Positions 17,235 through 24,466 of a stretch of 27,467 nucleotides of DNA are shown in pieces. This DNA comes from an uncultured Treponema sp. (GTDB lineage: Bacteria > Spirochaetota > Spirochaetia > Treponematales > Treponemataceae). The notes under the pieces are model-generated. The model ran no database searches, was not told the DNA's origin, and worked only from the letters and a program-made list of their open reading frames with translations. A program made the position numbers and the translations under genes. The DNA lies in contig CALBXN010000129.1 in the NCBI GenBank assembly GCA_937890485.1, positions 1-27,467 on the forward strand, written 5' to 3'. Every line of letters begins with the position of its first letter. Position 1 is the first letter of the stretch.

Positions 17235-19846
17235 TCATCATCCTCCGAAAAAGGATAAAACCAAGATAAAACTTCTCCATTTGCTGCTAGAAAACATCTA
17301 TTCGATGTGACGGCTTCTTTAAAGCAACTTGGATTTTCAACAAACTGAGTAGCATCATTTTGGCTTAACCCAAAACCTATTCTTTGTCTAAATATATCTT
17401 GCATATCTTTTGGCATAGAATTTTTTAACATATTTAATCTTGAGTAAAAACAAATTAAAAAATTATTATTTTTGATTGAACTTATGTTTAAAAAAGAGTT
17501 CAAATCTTCTGATGGAGTACCATACGGTTGTACTTTAAATTCCTTAATAAAGTTAATTTCATTTAATAAAATGAAAGAATCAGAAAATCTTTCAGTTCTA
17601 TATTTATTTAAAAAATCAATTACAGAGCAATAGTTTTCTATCTTCTCTGATTTAAAAATTTCCGTAAATCCAATGCAAACAATTTTGTTGTAATTTTTAG
17701 AATTAGTTAATGATAGAACTATAGATTTATATATTTCTTTTTGATATCTTTGATTTAATCCACAAATCAAAATATTACAAGCATCGGATTGTCCAACTCG
17801 TACATAGAAATCTGATGAATTATAATCTAGTTTCTTTCCAATAAGAATTTCATATTTATTACATCTACTGAATACTGAATTATCAGGTAGTTTAGGTAAT
17901 GCTTGACCATTAAAAATTATAGGTTCAAATTTCCTATTACAATTATTATAGTACAAACTTACAAAAGATTTTAATTCTTCCAGTTTGATATAAGGAATAG
18001 CAAATTTTTGATTTGCTTCAGGACTTCCCTGTGCATTATTCATAATCGCATAAGGAATTCTGAGTTGAGAAGCTGCTTCATTATTGGAGCTTATACTCCC
18101 CAACAACATTTTTGAATCTTCAGAGGAACATTTTAATGCAATTCTTCCACTAAATTGAGAACCTAATATTCCAAAATCTAGTCCTTTCAGAGACTGTGTA
18201 GCTAAAATTAAATGAATACCACATGCACGACCTTGTTTTGCAAGTTTTTCCATTTCTTCTATCGTTTGCATTTTATCCGAATTTCCAAATAAAACCTGGA
18301 ATTCATCAATAATAACCATTAATCTTGGAATTTCAAATTCTGGATGTTTTTCTCTTAAATCTTTGAGACTTCCACACCCATATTTCTTAAACAATTGATA
18401 TCTTCTATTTTTTTCGTCTACTAAATGGCGAAGAACGCAAATCCCATATTCTGTGTCAGCTTCAGTTGCGATTAATTTTGCATGTGGAATTATTGGGTTT
18501 ATATATTTATTGAATTCAACTCCATCTTTAAAATCTAGCAAATATAATTCCAATTCTTTTGGCGAATAATAACTACAAGAAATTAAAATAATATTATGTA
18601 AAAGATTTGATTTCCCCGACCCTGTAGTTCCTCCAATAAGATAATGAGGTGTTTCATCTCCAATTGACATGGACACAATTTCTCCAGAAATATCGCTAAA
18701 CCCAATTGGAATATTTAGTTCATTTACAGAATTCTTAGTAAATAAATTATTCTTATTTATCAAATCATCAAAATTTATTTTCCGAGTTTCAGAGTTTTCC
18801 AAGGCATCATAATAAATATTTACTAATTGACGCATTGTATTAGAAGAAGGAGTTTTTTCTCCAAGAAACTTTACTTCTAACCTTTCAGTTTGTATATTTC
18901 TTTCTGTAATGTGCTCTATTTCATGCAAAGGTTTTGTATTTTCTATACATTTTTTTAATTCTAATGTCATAGAATTTAATTTTGTATCCTCTGCTTTTAG
19001 AATTACACTGTTAAATGAGAAAATAACAAGAATGCCACAATCTTTACTATGGTTTAGAAGTTTCTTAAACATATCAAAACATTCTTGATCCATTCCATCT
19101 GGAACATCAAACAAAACAAAAACTTTGTATGGAAGGAATTTCTTATTTTGACCTATTCGATTCAAGTTATCATTATATTTTTTCCAATCAGTAATATCAC
19201 CTGTAAACAGTTTCTGGTATAAGTTTTCCATATACGCAATTGTATGCTTTAATTCTTCTTTTAGAAGTCTTAAATCTGTAATAACTTTTTTTGTTGGAAA
19301 TAATAGCTCATTAGAAATTAACTTATTAAAAGAAGTAATTGATTTTCCCAATCCATTTGGATCAAAAACAAATAAATTTAACTTTCCTATTGGATTAGAA
19401 TACATCAATCTTAAAAAAATTTTATGAATAAGATGAATTTGTTGTTCACCACTTATAATCATATTATATTCTATAGGGAATAGACTCATATTTGGAACAA
19501 CAATATCAAGATTTTGATAATTAAATCTTACTTCGCCAATTGAAACTCTGTTTGGAAATCTTTTATTGATATTAAGATTCTCTTTCCCTAATGAAAATAA
19601 AGCTGGTTGGACTTGTCTGATACGTTTACATAAATTATCAAGTTTTCCAGTCAAATCAATCATATTTTTCTTAAAGTAATCTAAATATTTATTTCTTTTA
19701 CTCTTATATTCTGAATAGTCATCATTTTTTATCTTCATATCTGGAGTACAAAATTCATCATCGATTGATTTTAATGTTATGTCTCTTTCAACAATTAACT
19801 CGTCGATTCTATGAATTAAATTTTCAATTGTATCTGTTTCTTTCAT
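17231..19846 (-). CDS. FtsK/SpoIIIE-EssC-like ATPase without membrane segments
   Basis: An 871-residue protein with three RecA-like regions. The first (about 105-300) is degenerate. The second is complete, with Walker A GGTTGSGKSN (405-414), Walker B VIIDEF (511-516) and the sensor segment LATQSL (548-553). The third (from about 670) keeps the fold pattern (NILICGLNQRYQKEI) but has lost its P-loop. This three-ATPase layout resembles EssC/EccC, the motor of type VII secretion, but there are no FHA domains and no transmembrane helices; the N-terminus is a coiled coil instead. A WXG100-like protein and an LHH toxin lie just upstream, which supports an EssC kinship. The start is well supported by AAGGAGT 7 bases ahead, overlapping the preceding stop as ATGA. 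It may pump a WXG-type substrate through an unseen channel, or move DNA in the cytoplasm. Confidence 0.88.
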   Translation of the reverse strand: MKETDTIENLIHRIDELIVERDITLKSIDDEFCTPDMKIKNDDYSEYKSKRNKYLDYFKKNMIDLTGKLDNLCKRIRQVQPALFSLGKENLNINKRFPNRVSIGEVRFNYQNLDIVVPNMSLFPIEYNMIISGEQQIHLIHKIFLRLMYSNPIGKLNLFVFDPNGLGKSITSFNKLISNELLFPTKKVITDLRLLKEELKHTIAYMENLYQKLFTGDITDWKKYNDNLNRIGQNKKFLPYKVFVLFDVPDGMDQECFDMFKKLLNHSKDCGILVIFSFNSVILKAEDTKLNSMTLELKKCIENTKPLHEIEHITERNIQTERLEVKFLGEKTPSSNTMRQLVNIYYDALENSETRKINFDDLINKNNLFTKNSVNELNIPIGFSDISGEIVSMSIGDETPHYLIGGTTGSGKSNLLHNIILISCSYYSPKELELYLLDFKDGVEFNKYINPIIPHAKLIATEADTEYGICVLRHLVDEKNRRYQLFKKYGCGSLKDLREKHPEFEIPRLMVIIDEFQVLFGNSDKMQTIEEMEKLAKQGRACGIHLILATQSLKGLDFGILGSQFSGRIALKCSSEDSKMLLGSISSNNEAASQLRIPYAIMNNAQGSPEANQKFAIPYIKLEELKSFVSLYYNNCNRKFEPIIFNGQALPKLPDNSVFSRCNKYEILIGKKLDYNSSDFYVRVGQSDACNILICGLNQRYQKEIYKSIVLSLTNSKNYNKIVCIGFTEIFKSEKIENYCSVIDFLNKYRTERFSDSFILLNEINFIKEFKVQPYGTPSEDLNSFLNISSIKNNNFLICFYSRLNMLKNSMPKDMQDIFRQRIGFGLSQNDATQFVENPSCFKEAVTSNRCFLAANGEVLSWFYPFSEDDE

Positions 19847-20049
19847 AGAATACTCCTTAACTCTTGGGTTTTTATTTTTATCTCCTGAATTTGAATTTGA
19901 GCTTTCTGGTAAATTTGTTCTAATGAGGTAATTTGTTGTGAAATGGCATTGAAAACCTCATTTTCTATTGATTTTCCAAAATTATCTCTAATATTTTCTG
20001 AGAAATTATTTTTTATTATTTGCAACTTATTACCAGATTCTTCAAACAT
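19843..20049 (-). CDS. small helical protein, unknown
   Basis: A 68-residue protein, predicted by eye to be two helices with a coiled-coil C-terminal half (Gln, Ile and Lys rich). No WXG motif, cysteine pair or membrane segment is seen. It starts 2 bases after the SUKH gene and its stop overlaps the FtsK-like start (ATGA), which argues that it is a real translated gene and that its translation feeds into the motor gene. Size and helicity would suit a WXG100-like partner, a chaperone of the toxin, or a small subunit of the ATPase, but nothing in the sequence chooses between them. Confidence 0.65.
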   Translation of the reverse strand: MFEESGNKLQIIKNNFSENIRDNFGKSIENEVFNAISQQITSLEQIYQKAQIQIQEIKIKTQELRSIL

Positions 20050-20051
20050 TT

Positions 20052-20465
20052 TTAATCTTCTATCTGCTCTAAATATTCTATAATAAAATTTTCCAACAAT
20101 TTATTTGTTGGAGTCAGTTTTTTTGTATCAGAGTCAAAGTTAAAAATTTCGTCATTAGAATTAATTAACAAATATTCTCCATCTCCCTCATTTGAAAATG
20201 CATAATAACTAGAAGTTTCCTCAAAATATTGATGAAGGTACTTAGTTTGTTTCACCATATCGGATTCCAACCCTTGAGTAGAATTAACCCCATAAAATTC
20301 AACATGATGATAACCAATATAACCATATGAAAGAATATATTCTTGTAATTGTTTCCCAGTTTTTACACCACATTCTTCTTCGATTGATGTGATGAATGCT
20401 GAATCAACTTTGTTTTTAGTAGAATCATATTCCATAGAATTTAGAAATTTATCAAGTTTTTCCAT
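20052..20465 (-). CDS. SUKH (SMI1/KNR4) family immunity protein
   Basis: A 137-residue protein with the SUKH pattern: a helical start, then VEFYGVNSTQGLESDMVKQT (about 76-95), then YYAFSNEGDGEYLLINSNDEIFNFD, in which GDG and the paired strands are typical of SMI1/KNR4 immunity proteins. SUKH proteins neutralise nuclease toxins, often of the HNH/endonuclease VII class, by direct binding. It directly follows the LHH toxin gene with a 3-base gap and has its own good Shine-Dalgarno (AAGGAG about 9 bases upstream), so it is most likely the cognate antidote, made in excess to protect the cell. No secretion signal is present, so it acts in the cytoplasm. It could in principle serve as a general adaptor, but the gene order makes immunity the simpler reading. 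Confidence 0.88.
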   Translation of the reverse strand: MEKLDKFLNSMEYDSTKNKVDSAFITSIEEECGVKTGKQLQEYILSYGYIGYHHVEFYGVNSTQGLESDMVKQTKYLHQYFEETSSYYAFSNEGDGEYLLINSNDEIFNFDSDTKKLTPTNKLLENFIIEYLEQIED

Positions 20466-20468
20466 ACT

Positions 20469-21509
20469 TTACTTCTCCTTTGCTCTGGCTCTCCAATGAT
20501 CTGGGCGGTCATGGTTTTTATATTTATTATTCTTTACTGGATCGTTTCTCCAACTATCGCTTCCTTTAAAATGTAATTTTGTCTGATTCCCATCTCCATG
20601 TTCTGTATTTTCTGTAAGTTCAGCAAACGGACCTGCAAAATCTTGATCCATATGATGAAGTTCTATACGTTGTCCTGTTTTTGAGTCAAACGGCGCACGT
20701 CCCATTGCCATCAGCTCTTTATTTGTCATACCACTTTTAGGGTCAATATAATCAAAATCAATTTCACGAATAAGACAAATTCTTCCATTTACAATTTTCT
20801 CTGTGAGATTGGCTTGCTTATAATAAATTTCATATTGCTCCATTGTCCTAATATGGTTTATTACAAAATCACTCCAACCAGTTTCATGCTTAATTTGCTG
20901 ATGTTCAGAAGAACTTAACTTAATTTCTTTTTGATTTTCAGATCCCAATACACATGTTTTAGTTTTATCACTTAAATCAGTTGCAGGAATAGAATTAAAG
21001 GTTTTATTTAAATAACTAAGCAAATCATTTTTTGCATTTATTAAACGAGTTGTTCCGATTGTAAGTTTTTCAGAAATAATAGACTCTGCAAGAGAATACA
21101 TTCGTTCTGTTTCTATAACCATATATTCTGCTATAGAAACACATTCTTTAGCTAAATCATACCTATAATCCAGTCTTTCTCGATGCGATTTTGATTCATG
21201 ATATTCCTGAGTTGCGGAAGCAACCCAACTAGATGCTGCAGCAATTGCATCTGGTAATCCTGTTGCAATTGCTGCAGCCAAATCAGCCTCTGCAGACATC
21301 AATTCAACACGTTTTTCAGATTCTATAACTTTTGCAACCATCAACATGTTATTGCTGATTGTTACCTCTTGTTGGGTTGCTTCCAAAAGATTCTTCTGAT
21401 CATTAAGATCTTCTTGTATCAAACGAGTTATTTGATTCTTTTCTTCTTGCAATTCTTGTAGTGTGTTTTGTAAAACATCTACACTTTTCACATCTGCTTG
21501 TTGATTCAT
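20469..21509 (-). CDS. WXG-linked polymorphic toxin with C-terminal LHH nuclease domain
   Basis: A 346-residue protein. Residues 1-170 are helical coiled coil, the delivery part. Residues 200-250 form the pre-toxin segment common to this family (HETGWSDFVINHI, then GRICLIREIDFDYIDP). The toxin domain follows with TNKELMAMGRAPFD and the signature IELHHMDQ (Leu284, His285, His286), then ELTENTEH (His304) and a final histidine/arginine-rich tail. LHH domains are HNH/endonuclease VII-superfamily nucleases, so DNA cleavage is the predicted effect. The start codon overlaps the WXG100-like gene's stop (TAATG), and a SUKH immunity gene follows 3 bases later, which is classic toxin-immunity order. No signal peptide is present, as expected for type VII-like substrates. 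Whether it is exported or kept as an intracellular suicide effector is not resolved, because no membrane secretion gene is seen. Confidence 0.9.
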   Translation of the reverse strand: MNQQADVKSVDVLQNTLQELQEEKNQITRLIQEDLNDQKNLLEATQQEVTISNNMLMVAKVIESEKRVELMSAEADLAAAIATGLPDAIAAASSWVASATQEYHESKSHRERLDYRYDLAKECVSIAEYMVIETERMYSLAESIISEKLTIGTTRLINAKNDLLSYLNKTFNSIPATDLSDKTKTCVLGSENQKEIKLSSSEHQQIKHETGWSDFVINHIRTMEQYEIYYKQANLTEKIVNGRICLIREIDFDYIDPKSGMTNKELMAMGRAPFDSKTGQRIELHHMDQDFAGPFAELTENTEHGDGNQTKLHFKGSDSWRNDPVKNNKYKNHDRPDHWRARAKEK

Positions 21510-21778
21510 TATCTACTTAAATATGTTTCCAAGTCAGTGGCCATTTGTCGTAAATGAGGAATTTGCTCCTGAGCATTATTCCTAAATGCCATTATTGTAT
21601 TATTTAAATGTCTATATGTCTCTTCAAATGCTGATCTTTGCTGATCTTTCCAGGTATCTCCTAACTGCTGAAAAGCTGAATCCATTCGACTAGTCTCTTC
21701 TTCAAGTACCTGAATGTAATGTTCTATAACATTTGAAAATCTTACAATTTCTTCTGGATTGGCGATTGCATTTGGCAT
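21509..21778 (-). CDS. WXG100-like small helical protein
   Basis: An 89-residue protein of the WXG100/ESAT-6 type: two long amphipathic helices joined by a turn, with the signature tryptophan in LGDTWKDQQRSAFEETY (Trp43; Lys-Asp replaces the usual X-Gly). Length and the central position of the Trp match the family. WXG100 proteins form helical hairpins that dimerise and escort substrates to FtsK/EssC-type ATPases. Here the next gene is an LHH toxin with a helical N-terminus, so partnership with the toxin is likely. AGGAGA lies about 7 bases before the ATG, giving a good start. The gene is 22 bases downstream of the leading vWA gene, one of the widest gaps inside this otherwise compact operon. 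Confidence 0.87.
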   Translation of the reverse strand: MPNAIANPEEIVRFSNVIEHYIQVLEEETSRMDSAFQQLGDTWKDQQRSAFEETYRHLNNTIMAFRNNAQEQIPHLRQMATDLETYLSR

Positions 21779-21800
21779 AATAGTCTCCTAATATTAAAAA

Positions 21801-22505
21801 TTATACATACTCATCTTCTTCAGTAAATGAAGATATATTTTCATTATCATACTTTACTCCTTCAGCCTGAGGTATATCATTCGGAGTCCCACTTGCAGCA
21901 CGCATTGAAATATGTGTTGAAATTTCTTCTAATTTATCAGCAATTTCTTCTGCTGTTTCTGCATAAAATACATTATCTTTATTTTTTGTGAAAAGAGTTA
22001 ACATTTCTTCGTCACGGTCGTTACCAATAGCAACCGCAAAACGTTGAGATTTGGAAGCTCGATCGCCTGTTTCAAAACTTGCAAATCCTTTTTTCCAACC
22101 ACTATCAGGACGACCATCAGAAACAACTATAACAGCAGGTTTATAAATTTTTCCTTTTTGAAGTATGGTTGTATCATCCATCATATCTTTTGCCATCTCC
22201 AAAGCTTCTCCCAATGGAGTCCCTCCTCCGGCACAAAAAGGTTCTAATGAAGAAATATTTTTTACAGAAGTCATTGGTGTATGTTGTAAAACTTGTGCAC
22301 CAAATGTAATAATTGCCACATCAATTGTTTTTTCTTTTAACTCTAAGTCAACAAATGTCTTAATCATTGTTTTTGTTGCTTCATACAGTTTTCCGATTTT
22401 ATTGTCATACTTCATACTTCCACTTACATCTAGAAGTAAAACAACAGGAAGAACTTTATTATTGTTTTTTGGTTTATATTTCTCACTGTTTGGATCAAAG
22501 GCCAT
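21801..22505 (-). CDS. TerY-like vWA-domain protein, first gene of the left operon
   Basis: A 234-residue vWA protein. The MIDAS motif is LLDVSGSM (Asp26, Ser28, Ser30), the MIDAS threonine lies in GGGTPLGEAL and the second aspartate in VVSDGRPDS, so the metal site is complete. Length and motif spacing match TerY. After the domain there is a Glu/Asp-rich flexible tail. It is the third vWA protein in the window and the promoter-proximal gene of the long operon. GGGGG is 6 bases before the ATG and a TATAAT box lies about 40 bases upstream. TerY-like proteins accompany tellurite/stress (Ter) systems and kinase/PP2C triads, where they are thought to scaffold phosphorylation complexes. Which of the two kinases it serves, or whether it contacts the WXG/toxin pair next to it, is unknown. 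Confidence 0.92.
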   Translation of the reverse strand: MAFDPNSEKYKPKNNNKVLPVVLLLDVSGSMKYDNKIGKLYEATKTMIKTFVDLELKEKTIDVAIITFGAQVLQHTPMTSVKNISSLEPFCAGGGTPLGEALEMAKDMMDDTTILQKGKIYKPAVIVVSDGRPDSGWKKGFASFETGDRASKSQRFAVAIGNDRDEEMLTLFTKNKDNVFYAETAEEIADKLEEISTHISMRAASGTPNDIPQAEGVKYDNENISSFTEEDEYV

Positions 22506-22511
22506 AGAATA

Positions 22512-22548
22512 CCCCCTTTTATAATTATAAATCTACCGTATTATTATA
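22512..22548 (-). promoter_or_regulatory. predicted -10 box and ribosome binding site before the operon
   Basis: A perfect TATAAT at 22543-22548 (minus strand) is followed 26 bases later by a GGGGG Shine-Dalgarno core at 22512-22516, 6 bases before the ATG at 22505. At the 17-base spacing the -35 position reads TAGCAA, a weak match to TTGACA, so activation or an alternative sigma factor is possible. This is the simplest promoter for the left operon. Confidence 0.5.
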
Positions 22549-22658
22549 TATCCAAAACCTCGAAATTGCTACTTTTTTTTTAGTTTTCTGTTTTCAATGT
22601 GTCGGAAAAAATAGAACTATATATTAATTTTATAGGCTAGAATTTTATCTTTTAAGCC

Positions 22659-22686
22659 AGAAAGTAAAAGACTTTATTTACTTTCT
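22659..22686. repeat. perfect 10-base inverted repeat
   Basis: Arms agaaagtaaa (22659-22668) and tttactttct (22677-22686) are exact reverse complements around an 8-base loop. No T-tract follows on either strand, and the stem is AT-rich, so it is unlikely to be a terminator. It lies in the leader between the two predicted -10 boxes and could be a protein-binding dyad or an mRNA hairpin. Confidence 0.55.
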
Positions 22687-22731
22687 ATAAATTTCAATTC
22701 TGTATACCAAATGTTATATTACAAGGAATTA

Positions 22732-22755
22732 TCTATAGATATCTCTAGAATTATA
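22732..22755 (-). promoter_or_regulatory. predicted -10 box abutting an 18-base near-palindrome (candidate operator)
   Basis: TATAAT occupies 22750-22755 on the minus strand. Immediately downstream, 22732-22749 reads tctatagatatctctaga, an 18-base palindrome with a single mismatched base pair. The expected start point, about 7 bases after the -10 box, falls inside it, the position of a classic repressor operator. No convincing -35 hexamer is seen. It lies about 30 bases beyond the stop of the S24 fragment and would give a leader of about 240 bases to the operon. Confidence 0.4.
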
Positions 22756-22786
22756 TACTTTTCCTGACACCTTTTTTATAAATCCA

Positions 22787-23074
22787 TTAAACCTTATGCA
22801 CAACGTAACGAATTTTTCCAACAATCATAAAATCTTCGCTTTCGCCGTTTTCAAACATTGGTTCATATATCTTATTGTCAGAGATTATTTTTACGCAGTC
22901 TTTATCTCTTTGTAAGCGTTTCACAAATCCTGCACCTTTGTAATTGATTGCACAGATTCCATCAGCGCCATCGTAACCAAAGTTGTCAAAAATTATGATG
23001 TCATCATCAAACAAAGTTGGTTCCATAGAATCACCTCGTACATAGGCTGCACAGATGTTATCCTTGAAACGCAT
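22787..23074 (-). pseudogene. S24 peptidase / LexA-type repressor C-terminal fragment
   Basis: A 95-residue frame carrying only the S24 (LexA/UmuD/phage repressor) self-cleavage domain: GDSMEPTLFDDD with the catalytic Ser and GAGFVKRL with the catalytic Lys, followed by SDN and the IVGKIRYVV ending typical of repressors. The N-terminal helix-turn-helix and the Ala-Gly cleavage site that such regulators carry (usually about 100 more residues) are absent. An in-frame stop lies four codons before the ATG. Its 5' end overlaps, on the opposite strand, the 5' end of a truncated umuC. Both genes seem to have lost their beginnings in one deletion. As it stands it could not bind DNA by itself. A short UmuD-like product cannot be fully excluded, since both catalytic residues remain. 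Confidence 0.7.
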
Positions 23075-23658
23075 GAGTACAGTTCAAGAATTAAATGGAG
23101 TTCGTTCCATAGAAAAAATAACAAGAGAAAAAAAGGAAGTTATAACTTCAAGTCGTCAATTTTCAATAAAAGTTTATGATATTGAAACTCTAGAATGTGC
23201 AATTGTTGAATACACAGAACTTGTGGTTGAGCGATTACGACAACAAAAATCAGAATGTAGAGCTATTCAAGTTATGATTTCAACTTGTAATTATTATTCA
23301 GATAAAATTGAGGAACAATATTCAAATGGAATTATTATTCAATTACCAAGACATACATCTTATACACCAGATTTAGTAAATGCTGCAATAATAGCTCTAT
23401 GGGTATGGGTATAAAGTTGTGATGATTACCCTACTCGACCTTCAACCTACTCAATTTCAAGGGTATTTATGGATAGATCCAATGGAAGATATTAAGAAAA
23501 AGCATTTAATGGAGGCAGTGGATTCGATAACTTCTGCTTATGGGCGTCGTTCAATTACTCTCGGAAAATCCTATGTAAAAGATGGCTGTCAGAAGAAATG
23601 GGAGTTTTTAAGTCCATGTGTAACAACAGATATTGGAAAAATACCAAGCGTATTTTAA
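23055..23658 (+). pseudogene. umuC: umuC-like Y-family DNA polymerase remnant, 5'-truncated and frameshifted
   Basis: The plus strand encodes the C-terminal part of UmuC in two frames. From 23055 the frame gives MSTVQELNGVRSIEK, then ITSSRQFS and a little-finger-like domain ending near 23400. The following segment (YKVVMITLLDLQP and onward, with the C-terminal ITLGKSYVKDG region) continues in another frame from about 23400 to 23658, so one small indel separates them. The whole N-terminal catalytic half (palm and fingers, several hundred residues) is missing, and an in-frame stop lies four codons upstream of 23055. The gene is therefore dead. It is the only clear plus-strand coding remnant in the window and lies head to head with the S24 fragment. 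The 118 bases between its end and the 229-residue gene at 23777 hold no feature I can name. Confidence 0.85.
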
Positions 23659-23776
23659 AAAAAACTTTCTGTGTCGTTACCAATTCTCTTTTTCTTGTAC
23701 TTCTTTTATTGATTTTATTTTTACATCTTCAGAAATATTCTAATTCAAAAGTTTTTTATATAATTTTATTATTTTT

Positions 23777-24466
23777 TCATTTTGTGTTTGTTCTAAATTC
23801 TTTTTGCTCCTGTAAGTATTGTTTCTGTCTTTCTAATGGAGCATACGTATTTCCTGTTTTTTCTAATGCACTATCCAATAACGATAAAAAATAAATATTC
23901 CTTTTGTTTGTAAATGAGAAGACAACATTTTCTGCATTCAAAGCTGTAAGAAAAACAATGAAAGATTTAATATCAAACTCTTCAATCATGTTTCTAGAAA
24001 TATCCCGTAGATATGCTTTAATTCGAATGTAGTCTGAAAGTATTTTTGCAGAAAAATACCTTACCATTTCTTCAACTGCATCTCTTAGGTTGCTAAAGTC
24101 TCTGTAATCGATAAAGTTTGAAATATATTCAAAATAAATAATGTTTCTTCTATTGAGAGTATCAATAATTCCAATAATGTGTTTAATTAGAATATCTTCA
24201 CTATCATTAGGGACAGTTAAACTGTCAAACATCTTTGCGTATACCGTAACAGCAATATTGAAATCAGTTTTCAAGTTCTTCCTATAAGAAACTTTTCTAA
24301 TTTCCAGTGTGATGTTTTTATCAAGCAAAATAAAAAATAATCGGTTTCCTAGATTATCTTCATTAAAGCCAGCCTTTCTAAAAAAGGCTTTACACCACTC
24401 TGGATTATCTAAAATCAGGATATTATGTGTTGAAATAAGTTCTTCAAACTTTTCATAAATAGTCAT
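23777..24466 (-). CDS. unknown 229-residue protein linked to triad 1
   Basis: No family is recognised. The protein is mostly helical, with long amphipathic helices and a charged Gln/Lys/Glu-rich tail. No signal peptide, membrane span, cysteine cluster or catalytic motif is visible. Its ATG overlaps the stop of the PP2C gene (ATGA), so it is very likely the fourth member of the right-hand kinase-vWA-PP2C unit and may be its target or adaptor. It is the last gene of that unit. No clear terminator hairpin was found in the 118 bases after it, before the umuC remnant on the other strand. Confidence 0.75.
   Translation of the reverse strand: MTIYEKFEELISTHNILILDNPEWCKAFFRKAGFNEDNLGNRLFFILLDKNITLEIRKVSYRKNLKTDFNIAVTVYAKMFDSLTVPNDSEDILIKHIIGIIDTLNRRNIIYFEYISNFIDYRDFSNLRDAVEEMVRYFSAKILSDYIRIKAYLRDISRNMIEEFDIKSFIVFLTALNAENVVFSFTNKRNIYFLSLLDSALEKTGNTYAPLERQKQYLQEQKEFRTNTK

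Noticed and set aside
22165..22524. Plus-strand open frame of 119 codons opposite the vWA gene
   Set aside because: It is antisense to a strongly supported vWA gene, has no domain or ribosome site, and reflects low-GC third-position bias.
22570..22582. T-tract as a phase-variation site
   Set aside because: It lies upstream of the -10 box in an AT-rich region and outside any coding frame. Nothing shows that it varies.
22659..22686. Rho-independent terminator
   Set aside because: The stem is AT-rich and no T-tract follows on either strand.
23598..23894. Plus-strand frame of 98 codons with hydrophobic stretches
   Set aside because: It overlaps the umuC remnant and the antisense of the 229-residue gene. 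The hydrophobicity comes from T-rich sequence on the antisense strand.
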